From Bacillota bacterium (GTDB lineage: Bacteria > Bacillota > Desulfitobacteriia > Desulfitobacteriales > Desulfitobacteriaceae): a DNA stretch of 6,292 nt. The notes below the pieces were generated by a model. That model did no database searches and was not told the DNA's origin. It saw only the letters and a list, made by a program, of their open reading frames with translations. The DNA is taken from the NCBI GenBank assembly GCA_021849995.1, contig JAJZSC010000205.1, positions 1 to 6,292 on the forward strand, given 5' to 3'. Below, one piece after another: positions 1 through 5,663 of this stretch. A program made the position numbers and the translations under genes. Positions within the stretch are counted from its first letter, which is position 1; every line of letters starts with the position of its first letter.

Positions 1-190
1 GCAAGTAGGCAGCTAGGCAGCCTCGTGCGCCTTATCCTTGGCGCAGTTGAGGTTTATAAACTTGTGTAACCACAAGCTTCCTAAAGTGCTTCAAGCTTTA
101 AAATAATTGCCCCAAACAATTAAGAGGGCACTGACAAAAGGAAGAAATGGCGTCCCTGTGACGCCTCCATTCCAACGCTAGGAGGTGAAT
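1..190 (+). other. Non-coding leader region with several small hairpins
   Basis: I see no gene in this stretch on either strand. It holds a tandem repeat of TAGGCAGC (6-13 and 14-21). There is a hairpin TGCGCC/GGCGCA (26-31 with 40-45, extended by CCTC 21-24 with GAGG 49-52), a second CTTGTG/CACAAG (61-66 with 71-76, loop TAAC), and weaker pairings TAAAG/CTTTA (82-86 with 96-100) and TGCCC/GGGCA (108-112 with 126-130). A last stem GGCGTC/GACGCC is at 149-165. No convincing -35/-10 pair was found, so the promoter of the transporter gene may lie left of the window. The density of stems suggests a structured 5' leader RNA, but I recognise no known riboswitch, T-box or tRNA in it. Confidence 0.35.
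149..187 (+). promoter_or_regulatory. Possible Shine-Dalgarno-sequestering switch
   Basis: Two pairings share bases and exclude each other. Stem I is GGCGTC (149-154) with GACGCC (160-165), loop CCTGT. Stem II is CGCCTCC (162-168) with GGAGGTG (181-187), seven pairs including one G-U and a 12-nt loop. Stem II hides the AGGAGGTGA ribosome binding site of the small ORF at 191, and stem I would release it. This is read directly from complementarity; whether it functions is inference, since short CCTCC/GGAGG matches can arise by chance. Confidence 0.35.
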
Positions 191-253
191 ATGGCTTTTT
201 TTCAGAGGAATTTTCGGACTAATCCAAAATTTTTACAAATTAAAGGAGGGTAA
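191..253 (+). CDS. Possible 20-residue leader peptide upstream of the transporter
   Basis: An ATG at 191 opens a 20-codon frame ending in TAA at 251-253. It translates as MAFFQRNFRT followed by NPKFLQIKGG. It has a near-perfect ribosome binding site, AGGAGGTGA at 180-188, better spaced than that of the following gene. Its last codons run through the AAAGGAGGG site (243-250) of the transporter, and its stop lies 7 bases before that gene's ATG in a different frame. Translation of this ORF would therefore put a terminating ribosome at the transporter start, which would allow coupling or interference. The peptide is basic and has no domain I recognise. It could instead be a remnant of a gene start or a chance ORF behind a chance SD. 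Confidence 0.4.
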   Translation: MAFFQRNFRTNPKFLQIKGG

Positions 254-260
254 AACAAGC

Positions 261-1586
261 ATGGCGAGTTTAATGGCGAGTATGTCAAAAACAGGGTTTG
301 CAATTTTTCTATCTGATCATCTAGCCCTAATTTCTCTTATAGCTCTTGCGGTTGCTGTCATTCTGACAATTTGGAAAGATACTAATGTTGGAACGATGGC
401 CTTAGGTTTTGCCTTGGTTGTTGGGTATTACTTTGGTGGATATCAAGTTAAGGAAATGATATCTAAAGGTTTTCCGGCAGATCTGTTTCTTACCTTAGCC
501 GGTGCAGGATATTTATTCGGAGTCGCCCAAGTAAACGGTACATTGGATAAAATAACAAAATATGCTGTAAAATCAGTACGCGGAAACGCAGCAATTCTTC
601 CAATAGTACTATTCTTTCTGGCTTTCGCCCTAGCATCTATTGGCCCAGGTCATATTGCAGTTGCAGCCCTTTTAGCGGTTCCTGTAATGGCTTTAGCTGA
701 AGAGGTTGGAATTCCTCCAATTCTCATGGCTCTTTTAGTCGGTAATGGTGCCCAAGCAGGTGCTATGTCCCCAATCGCTCCTACAGGACTCATTGCGAAC
801 AAGATCTTAGCGGGTATGGGTGTTAAAGGTTGGGACTTCACCCTTTGGATGAACATGCTGGTTACCCACATTTTTGTAGCAATTATTGCGTACGTGTTAT
901 ATGGTGGCTTGAAACTATTAAAACAAAAAGATGCTGGTCAGCGTGCATCCTTGTCAAATATTATTGTTGAGCCTTTCAATAAAGCCCAAATTCAAACTAT
1001 GATCGGTGTAGTCGCATTGATTATCGGAGTATTAGGTTTTAAGATGGATGTTGGACTAGGTGGTTTCTTAATTGGATCAATTCTTGTGCTGCTTAAAGCA
1101 GGAGATGAGAAAGCAGCTCTGAAAGTGGTTCCATGGGGCACTATTGTAATGGTCTGCGGTGTCTCTGTTCTAGTCAGCCTTCTTAACAAATACGGCGGAA
1201 CAAAAATGTTTGCTGATTTAATGGGTCAGTTCTCTACTCCATTTACAGCAACCTTGGTAGTAGGTTTCTTTGCAGCATTGCTTTCAGCCTATGCTAGTAC
1301 TTCCGGAGTAATCTTACCGTTTTTCCTTCCTGCGGCACCAGCGCTTCTTGCTGCTGTAGGAGCTCCTCCAACAGATCTTCTACCCTTAGTATCTACCCTC
1401 ATTGTTGCAGGTCACTTAACTGACTTAAGCCCACTCTCAACAACTGGTGCTGTATTCATCGCACAAGCAGGTCCTAAGACTGATAAGAAAAAGCTCTTTA
1501 CCCAGATGATGGTATGGGGACTTTCAATGTCGGTCGTAGGTGCTGTAATTAGCTGGTTCTTCTTCACAGTCTTGAGACTTCCCTAA
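261..1586 (+). CDS. MatC-like carboxylate/ion transporter (SLC13/ion-transporter superfamily)
   Basis: This is a very hydrophobic 441-residue inner-membrane permease with about 12 predicted membrane spans. The central part resembles the N-terminal domain of the dicarboxylate carrier MatC: SIGPGHIA near 127-133 and GAMSPIAPTG at 167-176. A second, related motif, LTDLSPLSTTG, sits at 386-396. The two SPxxxTG motifs fit the paired re-entrant hairpins with inverted symmetry known in this superfamily, where they line the substrate and cation site. The likely role is uptake of a C4-dicarboxylate or related organic acid coupled to Na+ or H+; the actual substrate cannot be read from sequence. The start at 261 has SD AAAGGAGGG (243-250) with a 10-base spacer. 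The sequence ATGGCGAGT is repeated at 261 and 273, so residue 5 (ATG at 273) is an alternative start. No clear terminator follows directly; see the arms at 1612-1673. Confidence 0.8.
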   Translation: MASLMASMSKTGFAIFLSDHLALISLIALAVAVILTIWKDTNVGTMALGFALVVGYYFGGYQVKEMISKGFPADLFLTLAGAGYLFGVAQVNGTLDKITKYAVKSVRGNAAILPIVLFFLAFALASIGPGHIAVAALLAVPVMALAEEVGIPPILMALLVGNGAQAGAMSPIAPTGLIANKILAGMGVKGWDFTLWMNMLVTHIFVAIIAYVLYGGLKLLKQKDAGQRASLSNIIVEPFNKAQIQTMIGVVALIIGVLGFKMDVGLGGFLIGSILVLLKAGDEKAALKVVPWGTIVMVCGVSVLVSLLNKYGGTKMFADLMGQFSTPFTATLVVGFFAALLSAYASTSGVILPFFLPAAPALLAAVGAPPTDLLPLVSTLIVAGHLTDLSPLSTTGAVFIAQAGPKTDKKKLFTQMMVWGLSMSVVGAVISWFFFTVLRLP

Positions 1587-1611
1587 TGTACAAGGCCTAA
1601 CTTAAAACTTC

Positions 1612-1673
1612 GGACTCCTCTAAAACTCTTGACAGGAAATTTAAGCAGTTATAATGTAGGGTTTGGGGAGTCC
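1612..1673 (+). terminator. Long-loop inverted repeat around the terC promoter; possible read-through terminator
   Basis: GGACTCCTC (1612-1620) pairs with GGGGAGTCC (1665-1673) over nine positions including one G-U, and AAA (1622-1624) can add to TTT (1662-1664). The strand continues with TTATTTCTC. In a transcript reading through from the transporter gene this would be a hairpin with a large loop (about 35 nt) followed by a U-rich tail, so it could end that transcript. Alternatively it is a DNA-level operator, since the arms bracket the promoter at 1629-1655. The large loop makes a conventional terminator doubtful. Confidence 0.35.
1629..1655 (+). promoter_or_regulatory. Sigma-A type promoter of the yjbE/terC gene
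   Basis: A perfect -35 box TTGACA (1629-1634) and a perfect -10 box TATAAT (1650-1655) are separated by 15 bases, shorter than the usual 17. Transcription would start near 1662, about 75 bases before the gene. The short spacer predicts a weaker promoter or one that depends on an activator twisting the DNA, as MerR-type regulators do at promoters with 19-20-base spacers; here the deviation is in the opposite direction. Confidence 0.65.
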
Positions 1674-1707
1674 TTATTTCTCAGAAGCAGTAATCGGAGA
1701 CTCCCAA
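1663..1707 (+). promoter_or_regulatory. Hairpin in the 5' leader of the TerC gene
   Basis: GGGAGTC (1666-1672) pairs perfectly with GACTCCC (1699-1705), and TT (1663-1664) with AA (1706-1707) can extend it by bulging one G. The loop is about 26 nt. It would form at the very 5' end of the transcript from the 1629-1655 promoter, where it could protect the RNA or regulate translation. There is no T-run after it, so it is not a terminator. Its 5' arm is the same segment that pairs with 1612-1618. Confidence 0.4.
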
Positions 1708-1735
1708 GGTAATATAAAGGAGTTGTATTTAAATA

Positions 1736-2434
1736 ATGGAATTAGATGTTACTTTTTGGAGTTCTCTAGCAAGCATCATGTTGATTAACCTAGTTCTAAG
1801 TGGTGACAACGCTGTAGTAATTGCTTTAGCTACACTACGCCTTGGAGAAAAGGAACGGAAGCTTGGAATTTTTTGGGGCACTTTCGGGGCGGTGGCACTG
1901 AGAGTAGTTCTTACAGCAATTGCAGCTTTCCTGCTGAAAATTCCATTTGTTCAAGCTATCGGTGGAGTACTCCTTTTATGGATTGCTGTCAAGCTTTTGA
2001 AGGGTGAAGATGAGGGAGACCATGTTGAGGCTGCGGGTAACTTAAAAGAGGCTATTAAAATTATCATTTTTGCTGATCTTTTAATGAGTTTAGACAATGT
2101 TCTTGCAGTAGCAGGTGCGGCCAAGGGAAATATGGTCCTGCTGATTTTAGGACTTGTAATCAGCATTCCAATCGTAATATTTGGTAGTTCTATTCTCTCA
2201 GTGTTAATGAAAAAATTCTCATGGATAATTTCCCTAGGGGCAGGGTTACTTGGTTATACCGCAGGGGAAATGATTTTAAATGATGCCTATTTCCATTTCC
2301 TTACGAAAATTCACATTTTAGAATATGTTATTCCGTTTGGTCTGGCTGCTCTAGTTGTCTTTATTGGTAATTACCTTAAGAAAAGTAGTGCTCACTCAGC
2401 AGTCAAAGATAATAAATCCGAAAAATCTACTTAA
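1736..2434 (+). CDS. TerC family membrane protein, YjbE type (probable metal-ion exporter)
   Basis: A 232-residue polytopic membrane protein of the TerC superfamily, closest by eye to the Bacillus YjbE subgroup. The family duplication is visible: NLVLSGDNAVVIA at residues 18-30 and DLLMSLDNVLAVAG at 114-127, each with the acidic SxDN core thought to bind the transported metal. About seven membrane spans alternate with a short charged cytoplasmic loop (KGEDEGDH, 89-96), and a hydrophilic Lys/Ser-rich tail ends the protein. TerC/Alx/YjbE/YkoY proteins are linked to Mn2+ efflux and to metal loading of exported enzymes. Length fits the subgroup. SD AAAGGAG (1716-1722) is 13 bases from the ATG, a little long; no better in-frame start is visible. 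It has its own promoter and a structured leader but not the yybP-ykoY Mn riboswitch often found in front of this subgroup. Confidence 0.88.
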   Translation: MELDVTFWSSLASIMLINLVLSGDNAVVIALATLRLGEKERKLGIFWGTFGAVALRVVLTAIAAFLLKIPFVQAIGGVLLLWIAVKLLKGEDEGDHVEAAGNLKEAIKIIIFADLLMSLDNVLAVAGAAKGNMVLLILGLVISIPIVIFGSSILSVLMKKFSWIISLGAGLLGYTAGEMILNDAYFHFLTKIHILEYVIPFGLAALVVFIGNYLKKSSAHSAVKDNKSEKST

Positions 2435-2505
2435 TTTTTTATTATGCCCTTTAAAGGTCTGTTAAGTATCTGCAGTTAAACCAGAATTTATTATTTTTAA
2501 AACTG

Positions 2506-2544
2506 AGAGTTGCTTTTCATCTAAAAAGCAACTCTGGCTTCTTT
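2506..2544 (+). terminator. 12-bp perfect hairpin after terC / in front of the hydro-lyase gene
   Basis: AGAGTTGCTTTT (2506-2517) pairs without mismatch with AAAAGCAACTCT (2524-2535), loop CATCTA. The tail GGCTTCTTT is only moderately T-rich, so termination is likely partial. It lies 71 bases after the terC stop and 39 bases before the next ATG. That gap leaves no room for a promoter downstream of it, so transcripts of the following gene must pass through it. A possible competing partner is CCAGA (2481-2485) with TCTGG (2533-2537). Confidence 0.5.
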
Positions 2545-2574
2545 GAATACCGCATAAGGTGGTGTGAACAAATA

Positions 2575-3732
2575 ATGACTTATTTGCATAAACAACTTGT
2601 AAAGGCAGCTCGAGCTTCGGAAGTAAGGGTAGGGGAAAGTATTGAAGTTGAAGTGGACTTAGCTCTGGCCCATGATGGAACATGTCCAAAGCTCTTGAAG
2701 ACCTGGAATCCAGAAGAACGTTTTTTTGATGGACGGAAGGTAGTTATAACTGTAGATCATGCTTTTCCGGCTCCTACGCCTGAGGACCGTGCTTTTCAAA
2801 AAGAGCTAAAAAGCTTCTGCCAAGATCAAGGCTGTGTTCTTTACAGCCAAGGAGAGGGAGTATTACACCAGGTGGTGGCAGAAAGAGTATCTCTCTGGCC
2901 CGGAATGATCATCGCAGGTGCAGACGGCCATGTAGCCACCTCAGGAGCCTTTGGGGCGATCGCCTTTTCGTTAAGTCCGGAAGGATTGGCACCAGTCTTA
3001 AAGACTGGAAAACTAACAATAAAAGTCCCCGAACAAGTAACAGTGGAAGTTAAGGGAGAGCTTAAAGAAGGAGTTCTAGCCAGGGATGCAGCCTTTTATT
3101 TATTTGAGAAGATAGGTTACGGGCTAAAAGGAAAGGCGATTGGTTTTGCCGGTAGCTTTTTCGAGGGATTGTCTGATGCAGGACGTATGACTATATGTAA
3201 CTTGATGCCTGAGGGAGGAGCAGTTACAGCATTTGTAATTCCTATAGGAGAAGGAATAGGGGAGATTAATGTTAGCTTAGATGCAGGTGAAGTTGAACCT
3301 ATGGTAGCTGTGCCGCCGGAGCCAACTGCCGTAAAGAAAGTACAGGAAGTTGCCGGGACCAAGATCAATGTGGCGATAGCCGGTGGGTGTTCAGCTGGAA
3401 GACTTGAAGATATGGAAGTTATAGCAGAAGTGTTAGCAAATGAAACTATTCATCCAGACGTAACCTTTATCATAACTCCTGCATCCCAAAAAGTGGCTAG
3501 GGAGATGGAAGAGAAGGGAATAAGCCTATTGCTTCGGGATAAAGGTGCAATAATAATGCCTCCGGGATGTGGGCCTTGTCCTGGTAAACATTTCGGAGTG
3601 CTCGCTCCTGGTGATGTTGCAATAACTACCACGATCAGAAATAATCCGGGCCGTATAGGCTCTAACGATGCAAGTATCTATCTGGCTTCTCCACTTACAG
3701 TTGCGAAGGCTGCGGTAAAAGGATATATATAA
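2575..3732 (+). CDS. Divergent aconitase/LeuC-type hydro-lyase large subunit
   Basis: A 385-residue cytoplasmic protein of the aconitase superfamily, large-subunit (LeuC) type. These enzymes dehydrate and rehydrate hydroxy-acids using a [4Fe-4S] cluster. Visible landmarks in order are VDHAFPAPT (60-68, the Asp-His pair at 61-62), GEGVLHQV (93-100), GADGH (115-119), TSGAFGA (122-128), GRMTICN (203-209), and the cluster cysteines Cys272 (GGCSAGR), Cys332 and Cys335 (CGPC). TIRNNPGR at 353-360 keeps the two substrate-binding arginines. It is shorter than typical LeuC (about 420 or more) because the segment between 210 and 260 is compact. Canonical DSH has become DGH, and the Asn of the SNRN motif is Ile, so the substrate may not be isopropylmalate. 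No small (swivel) subunit lies next to it here. SD-like AAGGTGGTG (2556-2564) is 10 bases from the ATG. Family assignment is firm; the reaction is unknown. Confidence 0.82.
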   Translation: MTYLHKQLVKAARASEVRVGESIEVEVDLALAHDGTCPKLLKTWNPEERFFDGRKVVITVDHAFPAPTPEDRAFQKELKSFCQDQGCVLYSQGEGVLHQVVAERVSLWPGMIIAGADGHVATSGAFGAIAFSLSPEGLAPVLKTGKLTIKVPEQVTVEVKGELKEGVLARDAAFYLFEKIGYGLKGKAIGFAGSFFEGLSDAGRMTICNLMPEGGAVTAFVIPIGEGIGEINVSLDAGEVEPMVAVPPEPTAVKKVQEVAGTKINVAIAGGCSAGRLEDMEVIAEVLANETIHPDVTFIITPASQKVAREMEEKGISLLLRDKGAIIMPPGCGPCPGKHFGVLAPGDVAITTTIRNNPGRIGSNDASIYLASPLTVAKAAVKGYI

Positions 3733-3800
3733 GTACTTGACATCAAACGTTTCGTTTAACCCTGTGCGTTACGTAAATGAAACAGATGGTTTTTGCTCTA

Positions 3801-3830
3801 AGAGGTAGTAAGAAATTACTATCTCTTTTT
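3801..3830 (+). terminator. Intrinsic terminator after the hydro-lyase gene
   Basis: AGAGGTAGTAA (3801-3811) pairs with TTACTATCTCT (3816-3826) through eleven positions with one G-U, closed by a GAAA tetraloop, and is followed directly by TTTT (3827-3830). It lies about 70 bases after the stop of the hydro-lyase and well upstream of the recA promoter, so it separates the two units. Confidence 0.75.
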
Positions 3831-3858
3831 CATGTCTTTTACCTAGATTTTGATGTTA

Positions 3859-3873
3859 TGTCTTAATAAGACA
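3859..3873. promoter_or_regulatory. Perfect dyad TGTCTTA-A-TAAGACA, operator-like
   Basis: Seven-base arms TGTCTTA and TAAGACA flank a single central A. It stands between the upstream terminator and the recA promoter, about 70 bases before the -35 box. The size and symmetry suit a dimeric DNA-binding protein better than an RNA hairpin, because the one-base loop cannot fold without opening pairs. I do not recognise the site as belonging to a named regulator. The rest of the 3733-4044 gap shows only the terminator, this dyad, the promoter and the LexA box. Confidence 0.35.
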
Positions 3874-3943
3874 GTTTGGTAAAATATACCGAAAATCATA
3901 GTCTATCTTACAAGTCGGCACTTGAATTGAAATATAAAAGTAA

Positions 3944-3973
3944 TTGACAAGCACTGCCAACTCAAGTTATAAT
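3944..3973 (+). promoter_or_regulatory. recA promoter
   Basis: TTGACA (3944-3949) and TATAAT (3968-3973) are both perfect, with an 18-base spacer. The start point is expected near 3980, giving a leader of about 65 bases to the recA ATG. The LexA box begins six bases after the -10 box, so bound repressor would overlap the start point. Confidence 0.85.
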
Positions 3974-3978
3974 TTTAT

Positions 3979-3992
3979 CGAACAAATGTTTG
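3979..3992. promoter_or_regulatory. LexA (DinR) SOS box of recA
   Basis: CGAACAAATGTTTG at 3979-3992 matches every position of the Gram-positive LexA consensus CGAACRNRYGTTYG as I know it from Bacillus subtilis. Its placement over the expected transcription start of recA is what LexA repression requires. recA, and recX behind it, should therefore be induced by DNA damage. Confidence 0.9.
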
Positions 3993-4044
3993 TGTTTTTG
4001 TGAATTTAATCGTTTAGGTGTAAATTTGTGGAGGGGGATTTTTG

Positions 4045-5088
4045 ATGGCCGGGACGGATAAACTGAAAGCGCTAGACATGGCATTAAGTCAGATAGAAAA
4101 GCAATTTGGAAAAGGGTCTATAATGAAGCTGGGAGAGGCCTCAGCTAAGATGTCGGTGGAGGTTATTCCAACTGGATCATTGGCTTTGGATATTGCTTTG
4201 GGAGTCGGAGGTGTGCCGCGTGGAAGGATCATTGAAATTTTCGGCCCTGAATCCTCTGGTAAAACAACTGTCGCATTACATATCGTAGCTGAGGCTCAAA
4301 AGACGGGCGGGGTTGCAGCTTTTATTGACGCTGAGCATGCCTTGGATCCAGTTTATGCACGCGCTTTGGGTGTTAACATAGATAATTTACTTGTATCCCA
4401 ACCAGATACTGGAGAGCAGGCGTTGGAGATTTGCGAAGCTTTGGTGCGCAGCGGTGCTGTTGATGTAGTTGTTGTAGACTCGGTAGCCGCACTGGTGCCA
4501 AGAGCAGAAATTGAGGGTGAAATGGGTGATTCTCATGTTGGCCTTCATGCAAGGTTGATGTCTCAGGCTTTGAGGAAACTTACAGGTGCTATTAGCAAAA
4601 GCCGTACTTGTGTGGTGTTTATCAATCAGATTCGTGAAAAAGTAGGAGTTATGTTCGGTAATCCGGAAACTACCACTGGTGGCCGTGCTTTAAAGTTTTA
4701 TGCAACTATTAGGTTGGATGTCCGTAAACAGGAGACCTTGAAACAAGGGCAAGACATGATTGGAAGCAGGACTAGGGTAAAAGTAGTTAAAAATAAAGTA
4801 GCTCCTCCTTTTAGACAAGCAGATTTTGATATAATGTATGGTGAAGGGATTTCCCGCGAAGGAAGTATTGTCGATGTGGGAACGGAGATGGAGATTATCT
4901 CGAAATCCGGAGCATGGTATTCTTTCAATGGTGAGCGCTTAGGTCAAGGGCGTGAAAACGTTAAAGAATTCTTGCGTCAGAACCCGGAAATTTGTCAGGT
5001 AATCGAGCAACGGATTCGAGGAAATGTTAGTCCCGTCTCTTCTCAAGCTGCTCCCTCAGAAGAAGAACAATTTTCGGGGGAGTTTTAA
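4045..5088 (+). CDS. recA: Recombinase RecA
   Basis: A full-length RecA of 347 residues: an ATP-dependent strand-exchange protein that forms the filament on single-stranded DNA and triggers LexA self-cleavage. The Walker A motif GPESSGKT is at 67-74. The catalytic Glu97 lies in DAEHALDP, Walker B VVVVDSVAAL at 141-150, and the DNA-binding L2 loop with GNPETTTGGRA at 205-215. The C-terminus is acidic (SEEEQF), as usual. I place the start at ATG 4045 rather than at the TTG directly before it (4042), because GGAGGGGG (4030-4037) is 7 bases from the ATG but only 4 from the TTG, and family members begin close to MAGTDKLKAL. Its promoter carries a LexA box. recX follows after 6 bases, so the two are co-transcribed. 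Confidence 0.98.
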   Translation: MAGTDKLKALDMALSQIEKQFGKGSIMKLGEASAKMSVEVIPTGSLALDIALGVGGVPRGRIIEIFGPESSGKTTVALHIVAEAQKTGGVAAFIDAEHALDPVYARALGVNIDNLLVSQPDTGEQALEICEALVRSGAVDVVVVDSVAALVPRAEIEGEMGDSHVGLHARLMSQALRKLTGAISKSRTCVVFINQIREKVGVMFGNPETTTGGRALKFYATIRLDVRKQETLKQGQDMIGSRTRVKVVKNKVAPPFRQADFDIMYGEGISREGSIVDVGTEMEIISKSGAWYSFNGERLGQGRENVKEFLRQNPEICQVIEQRIRGNVSPVSSQAAPSEEEQFSGEF

Positions 5089-5094
5089 GGATAA

Positions 5095-5592
5095 ATGAAA
5101 AGTGCTCTTGAAGTAGCGCTTACTATTTTGTCACGCAGAGCTTTAACTCGTTCTGAACTGGAAAATAGGTTAGTTATAAAAGGTTTTAGTGAAAAGGAAA
5201 TCGATGCAGCCATCATAAGACTATCCGATTGGGGTTATTTAAATGATAAATCTTTGGGTTTGTCGTATTGCACTGTTAGAAAGAAGGTATCTTCTCGTGG
5301 CAAGATAAAAAGGGAGCTTATTAACAGAGGATTAGATATCGATTTGGCTAACGAAGTAATTCACCAGGTATACTCAGATCTTGAGGAACATGAGCAATGT
5401 GACAAATTAGGTAATAAGCTCTGGTTAGAAGAATGCAAGCGATGGGACCGAATTTATCAACATAAAGATAATTATCAAAGATTATCTCGTGAAGTTGTTT
5501 TAAGACATAAGGTTGCCTCAAAATTAAACCAAAGGGGTTACTCCATAGATTTAATACGTAAAGTTTTAGATAAAATTCAAGGGAAGGATTAG
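5095..5592 (+). CDS. recX: Regulatory protein RecX
   Basis: A small, mainly helical 165-residue protein of the RecX family, which binds the RecA filament groove and limits or modulates its ATPase, strand exchange and coprotease activity. The three-helix tandem repeats are recognisable. The first has LTRSELENRLVIKGFSEKEI (17-36) and the family signature WGYLND (46-51). The second has SRGKIKRELINRGLDIDLA (67-85), and the last has KVASKLNQRGYSIDLIRKVL (139-158). The start ATG at 5095 lies 6 bases after the recA stop with a modest SD (TAAGGA, 5086-5091) made partly of that stop, suggesting translational coupling. The product should be made from the SOS-controlled recA transcript. A terminator-like hairpin overlaps its stop codon. 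Confidence 0.92.
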   Translation: MKSALEVALTILSRRALTRSELENRLVIKGFSEKEIDAAIIRLSDWGYLNDKSLGLSYCTVRKKVSSRGKIKRELINRGLDIDLANEVIHQVYSDLEEHEQCDKLGNKLWLEECKRWDRIYQHKDNYQRLSREVVLRHKVASKLNQRGYSIDLIRKVLDKIQGKD

Positions 5593-5612
5593 TATATCCT
5601 TCCCACGGTTTT
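5581..5612 (+). terminator. Terminator-like hairpin overlapping the recX stop codon
   Basis: GGGAAGGAT (5581-5589) pairs perfectly with ATCCTTCCC (5596-5604) around a 6-base loop that includes the recX TAG (5590-5592). The tail ACGGTTTTA has its T-run four bases away from the stem, which weakens it. It is the most likely end of the recA-recX transcript, possibly leaky. Confidence 0.5.
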
Positions 5613-5628
5613 ATACGCACTTAACGAC

Positions 5629-5657
5629 TTGACATTATTTAGAATTAATATTAGAAT
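5629..5657 (+). promoter_or_regulatory. Promoter of the rny transcription unit
   Basis: Perfect TTGACA (5629-5634), a 17-base spacer and TAGAAT (5652-5657, five of six) give a good sigma-A promoter, with a start near 5664. It sits after the recX hairpin and about 205 bases upstream of the rny start. A second, poorer -35-like TTGACT at 5743-5748 has no good -10 partner. Confidence 0.7.
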
Positions 5658-5663
5658 TTTTTT

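Noticed and set aside
6..21. Tandem TAGGCAGC repeat as part of a repeat array or attachment site
   Set aside because: Only two copies at the window edge; no third copy or mobile element is visible.
650..871. Minus-strand ORF inside the transporter gene, and similar ORFs opposite terC, the hydro-lyase, recA, recX and rny
   Set aside because: All lie antisense to clearly homologous genes, lack ribosome binding sites I can support and show no recognisable protein features.
1661..1709. yybP-ykoY riboswitch suggested by GGGGAGT ahead of a YjbE gene
   Set aside because: The interval is too short, and the conserved 3' core and second helix are absent; the bases form a simple hairpin instead.
3737..3757. 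TTGACA followed by the dyad AAACG-TTT-CGTTT, a possible second recA promoter or LexA site
   Set aside because: No -10 box at any normal spacing, and the dyad does not fit CGAAC-N4-GTTCG.
4042..4044. TTG as recA start, one codon before ATG 4045
   Set aside because: Only 4 bases from the SD GGAGGGGG, whereas ATG 4045 has 7; family N-termini also favour the ATG.
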